This document shows positions 10,719 through 19,064 of a DNA stretch of 64,000 nucleotides, piece by piece; position 1 is the stretch's first letter, and the number at the start of each line of letters is the position of its first letter. Source of the DNA: PRDV01 sp963710865. GTDB taxonomy: Bacteria; Babelota; Babeliae; Babelales; Babelaceae. The stretch spans positions 620,001 through 684,000 of the forward strand of contig CAVQBR010000002.1 in assembly GCA_963710865.1 (NCBI GenBank), in the 5' to 3' direction. The notes beneath the pieces were generated by a model. The model did not search any database, was not told where the DNA came from, and saw only the letters and a program-made list of their open reading frames with translations. The position numbers and the translations under genes were made by a program.

Positions 10719-10870
10719 TCAACCCTTAATGGTCTCCATGTCGATGTCAAACTCCACGCCAACAAGCACAATCTCCTTTGGCTTCAATCTTTGAAGGACA
10801 GTCTACCGACTTGTTCAGTTTAAATTCAAAAATAACTATGCAGGATTTGAGCTCTATGGCAGAATCAATT
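10719..10870 (-). pseudogene. decayed 3' end of an AAA/PD-(D/E)XK nuclease-family gene (spacer copy 1)
   Basis: Read on the minus strand, this spacer encodes IVIFEFKLNKS, the E-x-K part of the PD-(D/E)XK motif, then in another frame EIVLVGVEFDIDMETIKG and a stop. Both match the C-terminus of the intact gene at 61890-63476 (IFIFEFKLRA, then KIVLVGISFEL). About 25 residues between the two blocks are missing and the frame is lost, so it cannot make a protein. The same debris follows ank3 and ank4, so it was copied with the ankyrin unit. Confidence 0.7.
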
Positions 10871-10976
10871 CTTTATCTTCAACACCTATTAACCATAGAG
10901 CGATATACATAGGGACTGATAATGACACATGGACAGTATCATGACTTATCCGCAGCGGCAACTCTTTTGGTAGCCT

Positions 10977-11006
10977 TTGCACAAATAAGGACGATTAGTA
11001 TATACT
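10977..11006 (+). promoter_or_regulatory. predicted promoter of ank3
   Basis: TTGCAC and TATACT with an 18-bp spacer lie 48 bp upstream of the ank3 start. The segment is almost identical in front of ank4, so the promoter was duplicated with the gene. Confidence 0.5.
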
Positions 11007-11053
11007 TAAATTCAGAAGGTTTTCATTGAGTAATTTGAACAGAAAAGAAACTT

Positions 11054-14000
11054 ATGAATCAATTTAAAAAGATTTTAGCGCTTATTATATGCTTTGCTTG
11101 TAGACCAGCCACTGCCGCCATGATCACAGAACTAGCAATGCCAAGCACAGAGAGAGCTCTAACGCTGCATTCACTCATGAAAGAACCATCTTCTTATCTG
11201 AAATATTTAGTAGACGACTTGCAAGGGCTAGTTGATCAATATGTTAATCCATGGAAGGCAACTGATCTTGGTAAATGGCTCTGCAATACTGAGGGTCGTC
11301 CCTTTACTCGTCCCAATGACGCCGATCCTGACCTTGCACTAATGTATAAAGAAATCCTAAGCAAAACATTAATGGAAGCCTATGCATGTTGCTATCAAAG
11401 CATAGACCAGCTTAAAACTGATTTAGAGCAAAAAAAGCTGCCTCATGACGAAGAATCCATTTATCAGCTCCTGAGTTCTATTCGCGAAGAAGTGATAACG
11501 GAGTACCTCCTGCAACAGAAATTGTTCTCATTGGATTATTCACCGAATGAATCAGAAAACACAGCCGACGAAAACAGAACAAAAATATTGTTGCAGAATG
11601 CTGGGGTAAGTAAAAGCAGTATAAGATCGTTTGCTTTGGGCTTAGCTTCTGCTCTAACTGGAATCGACTTCAGCTCCTTAGCTGATCCTTCTAATGAAAT
11701 TCATAATATTCTTACAAAGGCAACATCTTCAGGTTATTCTCCATTTGACTCTACTATAGCAGGACTTTTATTAATCGCAAGTAAAGTAAAAAATAGCAAT
11801 GCTGATGATGAAACTAGCGATAAAAATGTAGCCTTAAGATTAGCACTGAGAGGTGATCCAGGCATGCATGAGCTGGACATGCTGCATTCATCGTATAACA
11901 TCAATAGCGCTTGTCATCTTCCAGTGATTCGACATCCAGGTACCAGTAGAATGCCAATAATTTACCATCGCAACATTTACCGAGGAAAAGAATCTGTAAT
12001 AGATAGAAAATGGAACTACATATTTGCCTATAGACTCTCTAGGGAAGAAAACAATAAAGTCCATGCGCAACTTCATCGCGAAGTCATACCTTTACTAGTA
12101 ACTGCAGGTGCTCACTTTACGGATGACTGGGGAAAACTTGATCAATTTGTATTCATTAACACAAATATCAATGTAACTGACGAAGCTGGCAAAACTGCTC
12201 TTCATACTGCACTGCTGCAGTCAGACCGAGATCTTTTTGAAAGATTGTTAGCTGCTGGTGCAAATCCCAATATTCCTAATAGACGTGGCGAAACTCCCCT
12301 TCATATAGCCGTCCAAAGAAACTACGCTCTTATTGAAAAATTATTAAACTCTGGTGCCGATGCTTGTGCTTATAATGCATGGCGCGAAACTCCTCTTCTT
12401 CAAGCAGTGCAAGAAAACAATGAATCTGCTGTTGACAAGTTATTAACCATTCGTCCGTCTATCGATGAGAAAAACAAATGGGGCGACACTCCCCTTCACA
12501 TAGCCACTCAAAACAACTATCTCACTATTATTAAAAAATTATTAAATGCTGGGGCTGATACTTGTGCTTATAATGCATCTTGCGAAACTCCCCTTCACTT
12601 AGCAGTCCGAGAAAACAAAGCAGCTACTGTTGCAGTATTATTAACGGCTCGTCCTCCTATCAATGAGAAAAATAGTCGGGGCGACACTCCCCTTCACATA
12701 GCTACTCAAAACAACTACTTCACAATTATTGAAAAATTATTAAATGCTGGGGCTGATACTTGTGCTTATAATGCATCTTGCGAAACTCCCCTTCACTTAG
12801 CAGTCCGAGAAAACAAAGCAGCTACTGTTGCAGTATTATTAACGGCTCGTCCTCCTATCAATGAGAAAAATAGCCGGGGCGACACTCCCCTTCACATAGC
12901 TACTCAAAACAACTACTTCACAATTATTGAAAAATTATTAAATGCTGGGGCTGATACTTGTGCTTATAATGCATCTTGCGAAACTCCCCTTCACTTAGCA
13001 GTCCGAGAAAACAAAGCAGCTACTGTTGCAGTATTATTAACGGCTCGTCCTCCTATCAATGAGAAAAATAGCCGGGGCGACACTCCTCTTCACATAGCGG
13101 TCCAAAAAAAATATCTCACTATCATTCAAAAATTATTAAATGCTGGTGCAAATATAAATGCAACTAACAATAATGGCGACACACCACTTCATATCGCTGT
13201 CCAAGAGGGAAGCTTTTGGGAAATTGACAAGTTATTAACTGCTGGTGCAAATGTCAATGCAATTAATAATGAGGGGGACACACCATCGCATTTAGCAGTG
13301 CGCTTACCCGCTATAAGCTGCAGCGAAGATTTTTTCATAAGTGATCCATTAAAACTATACTTTAACCCTGTCAACAAAATAGTGTCTGCTGGTGCAAATC
13401 TCAATATTATGAACCATAATGGAGATACTCCTTTACACATAGCCGTAAGAGATGGTTCCTTCGAAAATATCTACCTAATGCTAAAACGTTCCCCAGACCT
13501 CACTTTAAAAAATCGTGATGGAAAAACAGCCTGGGATCTAGCGCGAGTAACTAATGATTTCTCAATTCTCTACCCACTGGCTGGCACTCTCAATCAACGG
13601 GTCCAGACACTAGCACTCCATCCACTTGCAAAGGTAGCTCCAATTGCGCTACTCATTGGAAGCGCCCTTGGAATCGTCATAGGAAAAACCACAGAAAAGC
13701 GGCTAGCGACTAATGCCCTCAAATCCATTAAGGAAAAGCTTTCTTCTCACGCAGATGAGAAACTTAGAATTCTCTATAAAGGGCAGGCCTTACTCACACC
13801 GCTTTCCCAAAAATCAACACTAACAATGGAAGAAATCGAGATAGATGCACTCAAGGAGCTTTTAGACACCGATTTAATGAAAGATCTTACTAAAGAGTTA
13901 ACGGTTCTTCATAAGTACCGCCGCGCTTTGAGCGATAATCAGTTACATGTTGAATGGGCAAATCTCTACAAAGCTCATCAAGACTTTTTCGATGTCTGGG

Positions 14001-14197
14001 ATAAGGTCTATACAAGTTTCACGAGGCAATCAAAACTCACGAGCGGCGAAACTTTGGATTTCATGAACAAGCATTTCCAGCTCCCCTTGATGATACATAC
14101 TTTAAAAGAAGAAATATTCTATCGAACTCCTTCAGATCGAACACATCAGGATGCTCTATCAAACAAGCAGGCTACTGTTCTTAGTCAAGAGTCTTGA
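11054..14197 (+). CDS. exported ankyrin-repeat protein, paralog 3 of 4
   Basis: A 1047-aa protein: signal peptide (MNQFKKILALIICFACRPATA), shared helical domain to about residue 355, about 14 ankyrin repeats, a hydrophobic segment (VAPIALLIGSALGIVIG, near 865) and a helical C-terminal domain of about 160 aa. The first 75 residues and the last 250 are nearly identical to ank4, while the ankyrin part differs. Repeats 5-10 are three copies of one 66-residue double repeat that are almost identical even in DNA, so the array expanded recently. It is transcribed from its own predicted promoter after a 370-bp spacer. The function and ligand are not readable from the sequence. Confidence 0.85.
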   Translation: MNQFKKILALIICFACRPATAAMITELAMPSTERALTLHSLMKEPSSYLKYLVDDLQGLVDQYVNPWKATDLGKWLCNTEGRPFTRPNDADPDLALMYKEILSKTLMEAYACCYQSIDQLKTDLEQKKLPHDEESIYQLLSSIREEVITEYLLQQKLFSLDYSPNESENTADENRTKILLQNAGVSKSSIRSFALGLASALTGIDFSSLADPSNEIHNILTKATSSGYSPFDSTIAGLLLIASKVKNSNADDETSDKNVALRLALRGDPGMHELDMLHSSYNINSACHLPVIRHPGTSRMPIIYHRNIYRGKESVIDRKWNYIFAYRLSREENNKVHAQLHREVIPLLVTAGAHFTDDWGKLDQFVFINTNINVTDEAGKTALHTALLQSDRDLFERLLAAGANPNIPNRRGETPLHIAVQRNYALIEKLLNSGADACAYNAWRETPLLQAVQENNESAVDKLLTIRPSIDEKNKWGDTPLHIATQNNYLTIIKKLLNAGADTCAYNASCETPLHLAVRENKAATVAVLLTARPPINEKNSRGDTPLHIATQNNYFTIIEKLLNAGADTCAYNASCETPLHLAVRENKAATVAVLLTARPPINEKNSRGDTPLHIATQNNYFTIIEKLLNAGADTCAYNASCETPLHLAVRENKAATVAVLLTARPPINEKNSRGDTPLHIAVQKKYLTIIQKLLNAGANINATNNNGDTPLHIAVQEGSFWEIDKLLTAGANVNAINNEGDTPSHLAVRLPAISCSEDFFISDPLKLYFNPVNKIVSAGANLNIMNHNGDTPLHIAVRDGSFENIYLMLKRSPDLTLKNRDGKTAWDLARVTNDFSILYPLAGTLNQRVQTLALHPLAKVAPIALLIGSALGIVIGKTTEKRLATNALKSIKEKLSSHADEKLRILYKGQALLTPLSQKSTLTMEEIEIDALKELLDTDLMKDLTKELTVLHKYRRALSDNQLHVEWANLYKAHQDFFDVWDKVYTSFTRQSKLTSGETLDFMNKHFQLPLMIHTLKEEIFYRTPSDRTHQDALSNKQATVLSQES
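12551..13144 (+). repeat. 198-bp near-perfect tandem repeat inside ank3 (three copies)
   Basis: Units start at 12551, 12749 and 12947. Each unit is 198 bp, exactly two ankyrin repeats (66 codons). Copies 1 and 2 differ by a T/C change in the codon before CGGGGC; copy 3 starts to diverge around 13087. The unit length preserves frame, so gain or loss of units changes only protein length. Confidence 0.9.
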
Positions 14198-14233
14198 TTG
14201 AAAACAGAACGCATGTGGTACACGTTCGGCCAT

Positions 14234-14370
14234 TCAACCCTTAATGGTCTCCATGTCGATGTCAAACTCCACGCCAACTTCAATCTCTGAAGGCAAGCTC
14301 TAACGACTTGTTCAGTTTAAATTCAAAAATAACTATGCGGGATTTGAGCTCGATGGCAGCATCAATTCTT
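14234..14370 (-). pseudogene. decayed 3' end of an AAA/PD-(D/E)XK nuclease-family gene (spacer copy 2)
   Basis: The minus strand encodes RIDAAIELKSRIVIFEFKLNKS, retaining both the Asp (RID) and the E-x-K of the nuclease core, then stops. VGVEFDIDMETIKG follows in another frame. Relative to copy 1 about 20 bp are missing between the blocks. Stops occur just upstream of RID. This is inherited debris, not a gene. Confidence 0.7.
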
Positions 14371-14474
14371 TATCTTCAACCCCTATCAACCATAGAGCGA
14401 TATACATATGGACTGATAATGACACATGGACAGTATTATGCCTTATCCCACGGGGGCAACTCTTTTGATAGCCT

Positions 14475-14504
14475 TTGCACAAATAAGGGCGATTAGTATA
14501 TACT
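14475..14504 (+). promoter_or_regulatory. predicted promoter of ank4
   Basis: TTGCAC and TATACT with an 18-bp spacer, in the same context and the same distance from the start codon as the ank3 promoter. Confidence 0.5.
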
Positions 14505-14551
14505 TAAATTCAGAAGGTTTTCGTTGAGTAATTGGAACAAAAAAGAAACTT

Positions 14552-17500
14552 ATGAAACAATTTAAAAAGATTTTAGCGCTTATTATATGCTTTGCTTGTA
14601 GACCAGCCACTGCCGCCATGATCACAGAACTAGCAATGCCAAGCACAGAGAGAGCTCTAACGCTGCATTCACTCATGAAAGAACCATCTTCTTATCTGAA
14701 ATATTTAGTAGGCGACCTGCAAGGGCTAGTCGATCAATATGTTAATCCATGGAAGGCAACTGATCTTGGTCAATGGCTCTGTAATACTGAGGGTCGTCCT
14801 TTTACTTGTCCCGATCATGCAGAACTTGGCCGTGCGTTAAGGTATAAAGAAATCCAAAGCAAAACATTAATGGAAGCCTATGCATGTTGCTATCAAAGCA
14901 TAGACGAGCTTAAAGCTGATTTACAGCGAATAGGGCTGCCCCATGACAAAGAATCCATTTATCAGCTCCTGAATTCTATTCGCGAAGAACTGATAATAGA
15001 GTACCTCCTGCAACAGAAACTGTTCTCGCTGGATTATTCACCGAATGAATCGGAAAACTCCGCAGACGAAAAGAGAACAAAAATATTGTTGAAAAATGCC
15101 GGGGTAAGCAAAAACAGCATAAGATCGTTTGCTTTGGGCTTAGCTTCTGCTCTAACTGAAATCGAGCTCAGTTCATTCGATGATCCTTCTAATGAAATAT
15201 CTGATATTCTTATAAAAGCGAGATCTTCATGTTATTCTCCTTACGATTCTACTATAGCGGGACTTTTATTAATCGCTGGTGCGGTAAACAATACCAATGC
15301 TGATGACGAAACTAGCGATAAAAATATAGCCTTACGATTAGCACAGAGAGGCGATCCCATCGTCCTACATGAGCATGATATGTTGCTGCCTGCATCATAC
15401 AAAATCAATAGGGCTTGCTATCTTCCATTGATTCGACATTCTGGGAACCCCAGGTCTTTACCCAATTGGCATAAGAGTCTTTACAAAGAGGAAGATTTGG
15501 CAGCACCTTTTTTTGATAGAAAAAGGCGCTTTCTGTTAACCTATAGGCTTTCCAGAGAAGCAGATAACCCCCAAGCTCAATTTCATCCGGAAGTTATTCA
15601 TTTCTTAGTAGCTGCAGGAGCTCGTTTTAATATATCTGCGGGTTGGGCCAAACTTGATCAGTTTGTATTTATGAATGCAAATATCAATGCCGTTGACAGA
15701 CAAGGCAGTGCTCTCCATAAGGCGATACGATCAAATCAAGAATCTATAGTTGTTAGGCTATTAACCGCTCATGCTTATACGGAGGTAGTTAACGACGATG
15801 GAGATACTCCTCTTGCTATTGCTATCCGACTCAAATTCATCAGTATAATTGATATATTATTAGCTGCTGATGCAAATCCCAATACCACTAATATATATGG
15901 CGATACTCCGCTTCATAGCGCGGTAGAGTCAAATCAAGAATCTATTGTTGATAAGCTATTGGCCGTTCACGCTAACATCGATCTAGTAAATAGTCGTGGT
16001 GAAACTCCCCTTGACATAGCCGCTCGAAAAAACTTTCTCTCTATTGTTGATAAGTTATTAGCCGCTGGAGCAGATACCAGTGTCATTAAATCTGGCGAAA
16101 CTCCGCTCCACAGAGCAGTGGAAAGAAACCAAGAATCTGTTGTTGATAAGTTACTAGCCACCACCCAGCCTCCTATTGATGAGAAAAACCCTTCTGGCAA
16201 CACTCCCCTTCATATAGCAGTAGAAAACAACTGCGCCACTATTATTAACAAGTTATTAGCTGCTGGGGCAAACACCAGAGCCACTAATGAATCGGGCGAA
16301 ACCCCGCTCCACAGAGCAGTGCAAAGAGACCAAGAATCTGTTGTTGATGCGTTACTAGCCACCACCCAGCCTCCTATTGATGAGAAAAACCATTTTGGCG
16401 ACACTCCCCTTCATATAGCTGCCCGAATCAACTACGTCGCTATTCTTGATAAGTTACTAGCTGCTGGAGCAAATATGAACGCCACCAATCTTTCTGGCGA
16501 TACTCCCCTTCATATAGCTATCCAAGGCCACTGCGCCACTATTATTGATAAGTTACTAGCTGCTGGAGCAAATATGAACGCCACCAATCGTTCTGGCGAC
16601 ACTCCCCTTCATATAGCAGTAGAAAACATCTGCGCCACTATTATTGATAAGTTATTAGCTGTGGGAGCAAATATGAACGCCACCAATCGTTCTGGCGACA
16701 CTCCTCTCGATATAGCCATCCGAGAGAACTTCTTCACCATTATTGATAAGTTATTAGCCGCTGCAGCCAATACACCAGCTCCAACAGATGTAATAGCAGC
16801 TGATTCGGCTCTCACAGTTGTGCAGAGTTCAACTCCAGTAGTTGCAGCGCCAGCTGCCAGCGTCACTAATAATAGCGAAACTCGACTTCATGCGGTGCAA
16901 GTAAACCAAGAATCTGTTATTGATGACTTATTAACTACCCGCCCTCCTATCGATGCAATCAACCATGATGGCTACGCTCCTCCTCATATCGCTGTACAAG
17001 GAGACGATGTCACTATTATTGAAAAATCATCAACTGCTGGAGCAAATACAAACGCAGTTAACAATAATGGCGACACACCACTTCATATCGTGGTCCGAAC
17101 AGGAAGCTTCTTGGAAATTGACAAGTTATTAACTGCTGGTGCAGATGTCAATGCAATTAATAATGAGGGAGACACACCATCGCATTTAGCAGTGCGCTTA
17201 CCCGCTATAATCTGCGGTGAAGATTTTTTCATAAGTGATCCATTAAAACTATATTTTAACCCTGTCAACAAAATAGTGTCTGCTGATGCAAATCTCAATA
17301 TTATGAACCATAATGGAGATACTCCTTTACACATCGCCGTAAGAGATGGTTCCTTCGAAAATGTCTACCTCATGCTAAAACATTCCCCAGACCTCACTTT
17401 AAAAAATCGTGATGGAAAAACTGCCTGGGATCTAGCGCGAGTAACTAATGATTTCTCAATTCTCTACCCACTGGCTGGCACTCTCAATCAACGCGTCCAG

Positions 17501-18091
17501 GCACTAGCACTCCATCCACTTGCAAAGGTAGCTCCAATTGCGCTACTCATTGGAAGCGCCCTTGGAATCGTCATAGGAAAAGCCATAGAAAAGCGTCTAG
17601 CGACTAATGCCCTCAAATCCATTAACGAAAAACTTTCTTCTCACGCAGATGAGAAAGCTAGAATTCTCCATGAAGGGCAGGCCTTACTCACACCGCTTTC
17701 CCAAAAATCAACACTAACAATGGAAGAAATCGAGATAGAAGCACTCAAGGAACTTTTAGACACCGATTTAATGAAAGATCTTACTAAAGAGTTAACGGTT
17801 CTGCATAACTACCGCCGCGCTTTGCGCGATAATCAGTTACATGTTGAATGGACAAATCTCTACAAAGTTCATCAAGACTTTTTCGATGTCTGGGATAAGG
17901 TCTATACAAGTTTCACAAGACAATCAAAACTCACGAGCGGCGAAACTTTGGATTTCATGAACAAGCATTTCCAGCTGCCCTTGATGATACATACATTGAA
18001 AGAAGAGATATTCTATCGAACTCCTTCAGATGATACACATCAAGACGCTCTATCAAACAAACAAGCTACTATTCTTAGTCAAGAGTCTTGA
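14552..18091 (+). CDS. exported ankyrin-repeat protein, paralog 4 of 4
   Basis: A 1179-aa protein with the same plan as ank3: signal peptide (MKQFKKILALIICFACRPATA), shared N-terminal domain, about 17 ankyrin repeats, a hydrophobic segment (VAPIALLIGSALGIVIG) and a helical tail. It differs by a low-complexity Ala/Pro/Thr/Val insert of about 35 residues between repeats 11 and 12 (after KLLAAAANTPAP), where an ankyrin unit has decayed. Three successive repeats ending in GANMNATN are nearly identical. Closeness to ank3 at both ends indicates a recent duplication or gene conversion of the flanks, with the ankyrin face free to vary. Confidence 0.85.
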   Translation: MKQFKKILALIICFACRPATAAMITELAMPSTERALTLHSLMKEPSSYLKYLVGDLQGLVDQYVNPWKATDLGQWLCNTEGRPFTCPDHAELGRALRYKEIQSKTLMEAYACCYQSIDELKADLQRIGLPHDKESIYQLLNSIREELIIEYLLQQKLFSLDYSPNESENSADEKRTKILLKNAGVSKNSIRSFALGLASALTEIELSSFDDPSNEISDILIKARSSCYSPYDSTIAGLLLIAGAVNNTNADDETSDKNIALRLAQRGDPIVLHEHDMLLPASYKINRACYLPLIRHSGNPRSLPNWHKSLYKEEDLAAPFFDRKRRFLLTYRLSREADNPQAQFHPEVIHFLVAAGARFNISAGWAKLDQFVFMNANINAVDRQGSALHKAIRSNQESIVVRLLTAHAYTEVVNDDGDTPLAIAIRLKFISIIDILLAADANPNTTNIYGDTPLHSAVESNQESIVDKLLAVHANIDLVNSRGETPLDIAARKNFLSIVDKLLAAGADTSVIKSGETPLHRAVERNQESVVDKLLATTQPPIDEKNPSGNTPLHIAVENNCATIINKLLAAGANTRATNESGETPLHRAVQRDQESVVDALLATTQPPIDEKNHFGDTPLHIAARINYVAILDKLLAAGANMNATNLSGDTPLHIAIQGHCATIIDKLLAAGANMNATNRSGDTPLHIAVENICATIIDKLLAVGANMNATNRSGDTPLDIAIRENFFTIIDKLLAAAANTPAPTDVIAADSALTVVQSSTPVVAAPAASVTNNSETRLHAVQVNQESVIDDLLTTRPPIDAINHDGYAPPHIAVQGDDVTIIEKSSTAGANTNAVNNNGDTPLHIVVRTGSFLEIDKLLTAGADVNAINNEGDTPSHLAVRLPAIICGEDFFISDPLKLYFNPVNKIVSADANLNIMNHNGDTPLHIAVRDGSFENVYLMLKHSPDLTLKNRDGKTAWDLARVTNDFSILYPLAGTLNQRVQALALHPLAKVAPIALLIGSALGIVIGKAIEKRLATNALKSINEKLSSHADEKARILHEGQALLTPLSQKSTLTMEEIEIEALKELLDTDLMKDLTKELTVLHNYRRALRDNQLHVEWTNLYKVHQDFFDVWDKVYTSFTRQSKLTSGETLDFMNKHFQLPLMIHTLKEEIFYRTPSDDTHQDALSNKQATILSQES

Positions 18092-18127
18092 TTGAAAACA
18101 GAACGCATGTGGTACACTTTAGGCCGT

Positions 18128-18357
18128 TCAACCCTTAATGGTCTCCATGTCGATGTCAAACTCCACGCCAACAAGCACAATCTCCATGGAAAGTTGATAC
18201 AAGAAGTGATTTGCCCAAATCTGCAAGGGCGTGATAGAAAGTAACAGTCGCCCGCTTCGACAATATCCATGATATACTTAGTCTTATCAACATACAGAAA
18301 GTTGCCTTCAATCAGCCGAGAAAAATCTTGAATACCAATGGGCAAAAGCTTCTGCAT
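18128..18357 (-). pseudogene. AAA-ATPase-like/PD-(D/E)XK gene, internally deleted and frameshifted
   Basis: The N-terminus is well preserved (MQKLLPIGIQDFSRLI, then FLYVDKTKYIMDIVEAGDCY and SRPCRFG) and matches the AAA-ATPase-like domain start of the gene at 61890-63476. One extra base inside the P-loop shifts the frame; the other frame continues with KSLLVSTF. Then a large deletion fuses it to the C-terminal EIVLVGVEFDIDMETIKG and stop. About 450 internal codons are lost. It shows what the shorter debris behind ank2 and ank3 came from. Confidence 0.8.
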
Positions 18358-18492
18358 TTCATCCTTATACAAAATCAATAGATTAACCTATCATACACAA
18401 TACGATATTCTTTTGCTACACATTATATGATACCGTATCATACGCTGTTAACCCGACAACCTGCGAATCCCTCACTAGGTTTCATTGAAACT

Positions 18493-18512
18493 CTCTGGCT
18501 TAAAAGCCAGAG
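18493..18512 (-). repeat. IS605-type right-end hairpin
   Basis: CTCTGGCT and AGCCAGAG pair around a 4-nt loop, 55-75 bp downstream of the tnpB stop. The context (GAATCTCTGGCTT... on the minus strand) resembles the subterminal hairpin of IS605-family right ends. In characterised TnpB systems the guide RNA (omega RNA) comes from this end. Confidence 0.55.
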
Positions 18513-18565
18513 ATTCTTGCTTCATCGGGTAAATCAACATTCATCCCTCCACAAGCTTTTGCAGG

Positions 18566-18980
18566 TCAAGCCTGCAGGAAGGATATTCCCGCCTTCCTTA
18601 TGTTGAGTGCGGCATTCAGGTCACGATCCATGACCGAATCACACTGTGAACATTTATATGTCCTTTCCTTAAGCGGCATATCCTGCAATGCTCCACATGA
18701 CGAGCACATTTTGCTGGACGGAAAAAATCTATCTACCACTATCAGTTTTTTTCCATACCACTCGCACTTATAAGAAAGAAGAGAAAAAAACCGACTCCAG
18801 GAGACGTCCGATATAGCAAAGGAGAGGCACCTATTTTTCACCATACCTCGCACATTCAAATTTTCAACTACGATAGCATCGTAGTTTTGCACGAGATGAG
18901 TTGTTAACTTGTGCAGAAAATCATCTCTTTGATTTCTTATATGCTCATGAAGTCTGCTGAGCTTCTTTCTAATCTTAGTC
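18566..18980 (-). CDS. tnpB: TnpB RNA-guided nuclease, 3' exon
   Basis: The C-terminal 138 codons of TnpB. They begin TKIRKKLSRLHEHIRNQRDD and run through the RuvC Glu motif (VVENLNVRGM), the zinc ribbon (CSSC...CSQC) and the last RuvC Asp (DRDLNAALNI). An internal GTG start at 18892 could give a 108-aa fragment, but that lacks the first RuvC Asp. The exon joins the 5' exon at 21122-21819 if the intron between them is spliced out: 698 + 415 nt gives 371 codons including the stop. All three RuvC acidic residues would then be in one 370-aa chain, a normal TnpB length. Confidence 0.75.
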
Positions 18981-19020
18981 GAGTAGTCGGGAATCGTCGG
19001 CTCGAGCTGACGATTCCCAA

Positions 19021-19064
19021 CCCTCTAAGAACCGTACGTGAAGCTTTCGATTCATACGGCTCAA
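19021..19064 (-). ncRNA. group II intron domain V
   Basis: GAGCCGTA pairs with TACGGTTC, and an upper stem is closed by a GAAA tetraloop; an AGC triad lies near the base. This is the catalytic domain V pattern. It begins at the maturase stop codon, the usual arrangement. Confidence 0.75.

Noticed and set aside
12551..13144. Regular direct repeats resembling a CRISPR-like array
   Set aside because: The period is 198 bp with no unique spacers, and the repeats are in-frame ankyrin double units.
15967..17334. Minus-strand open frames opposite the ankyrin genes
   Set aside because: They repeat with the ankyrin period, have skewed composition and no motif; they are antisense shadows of the repeats.
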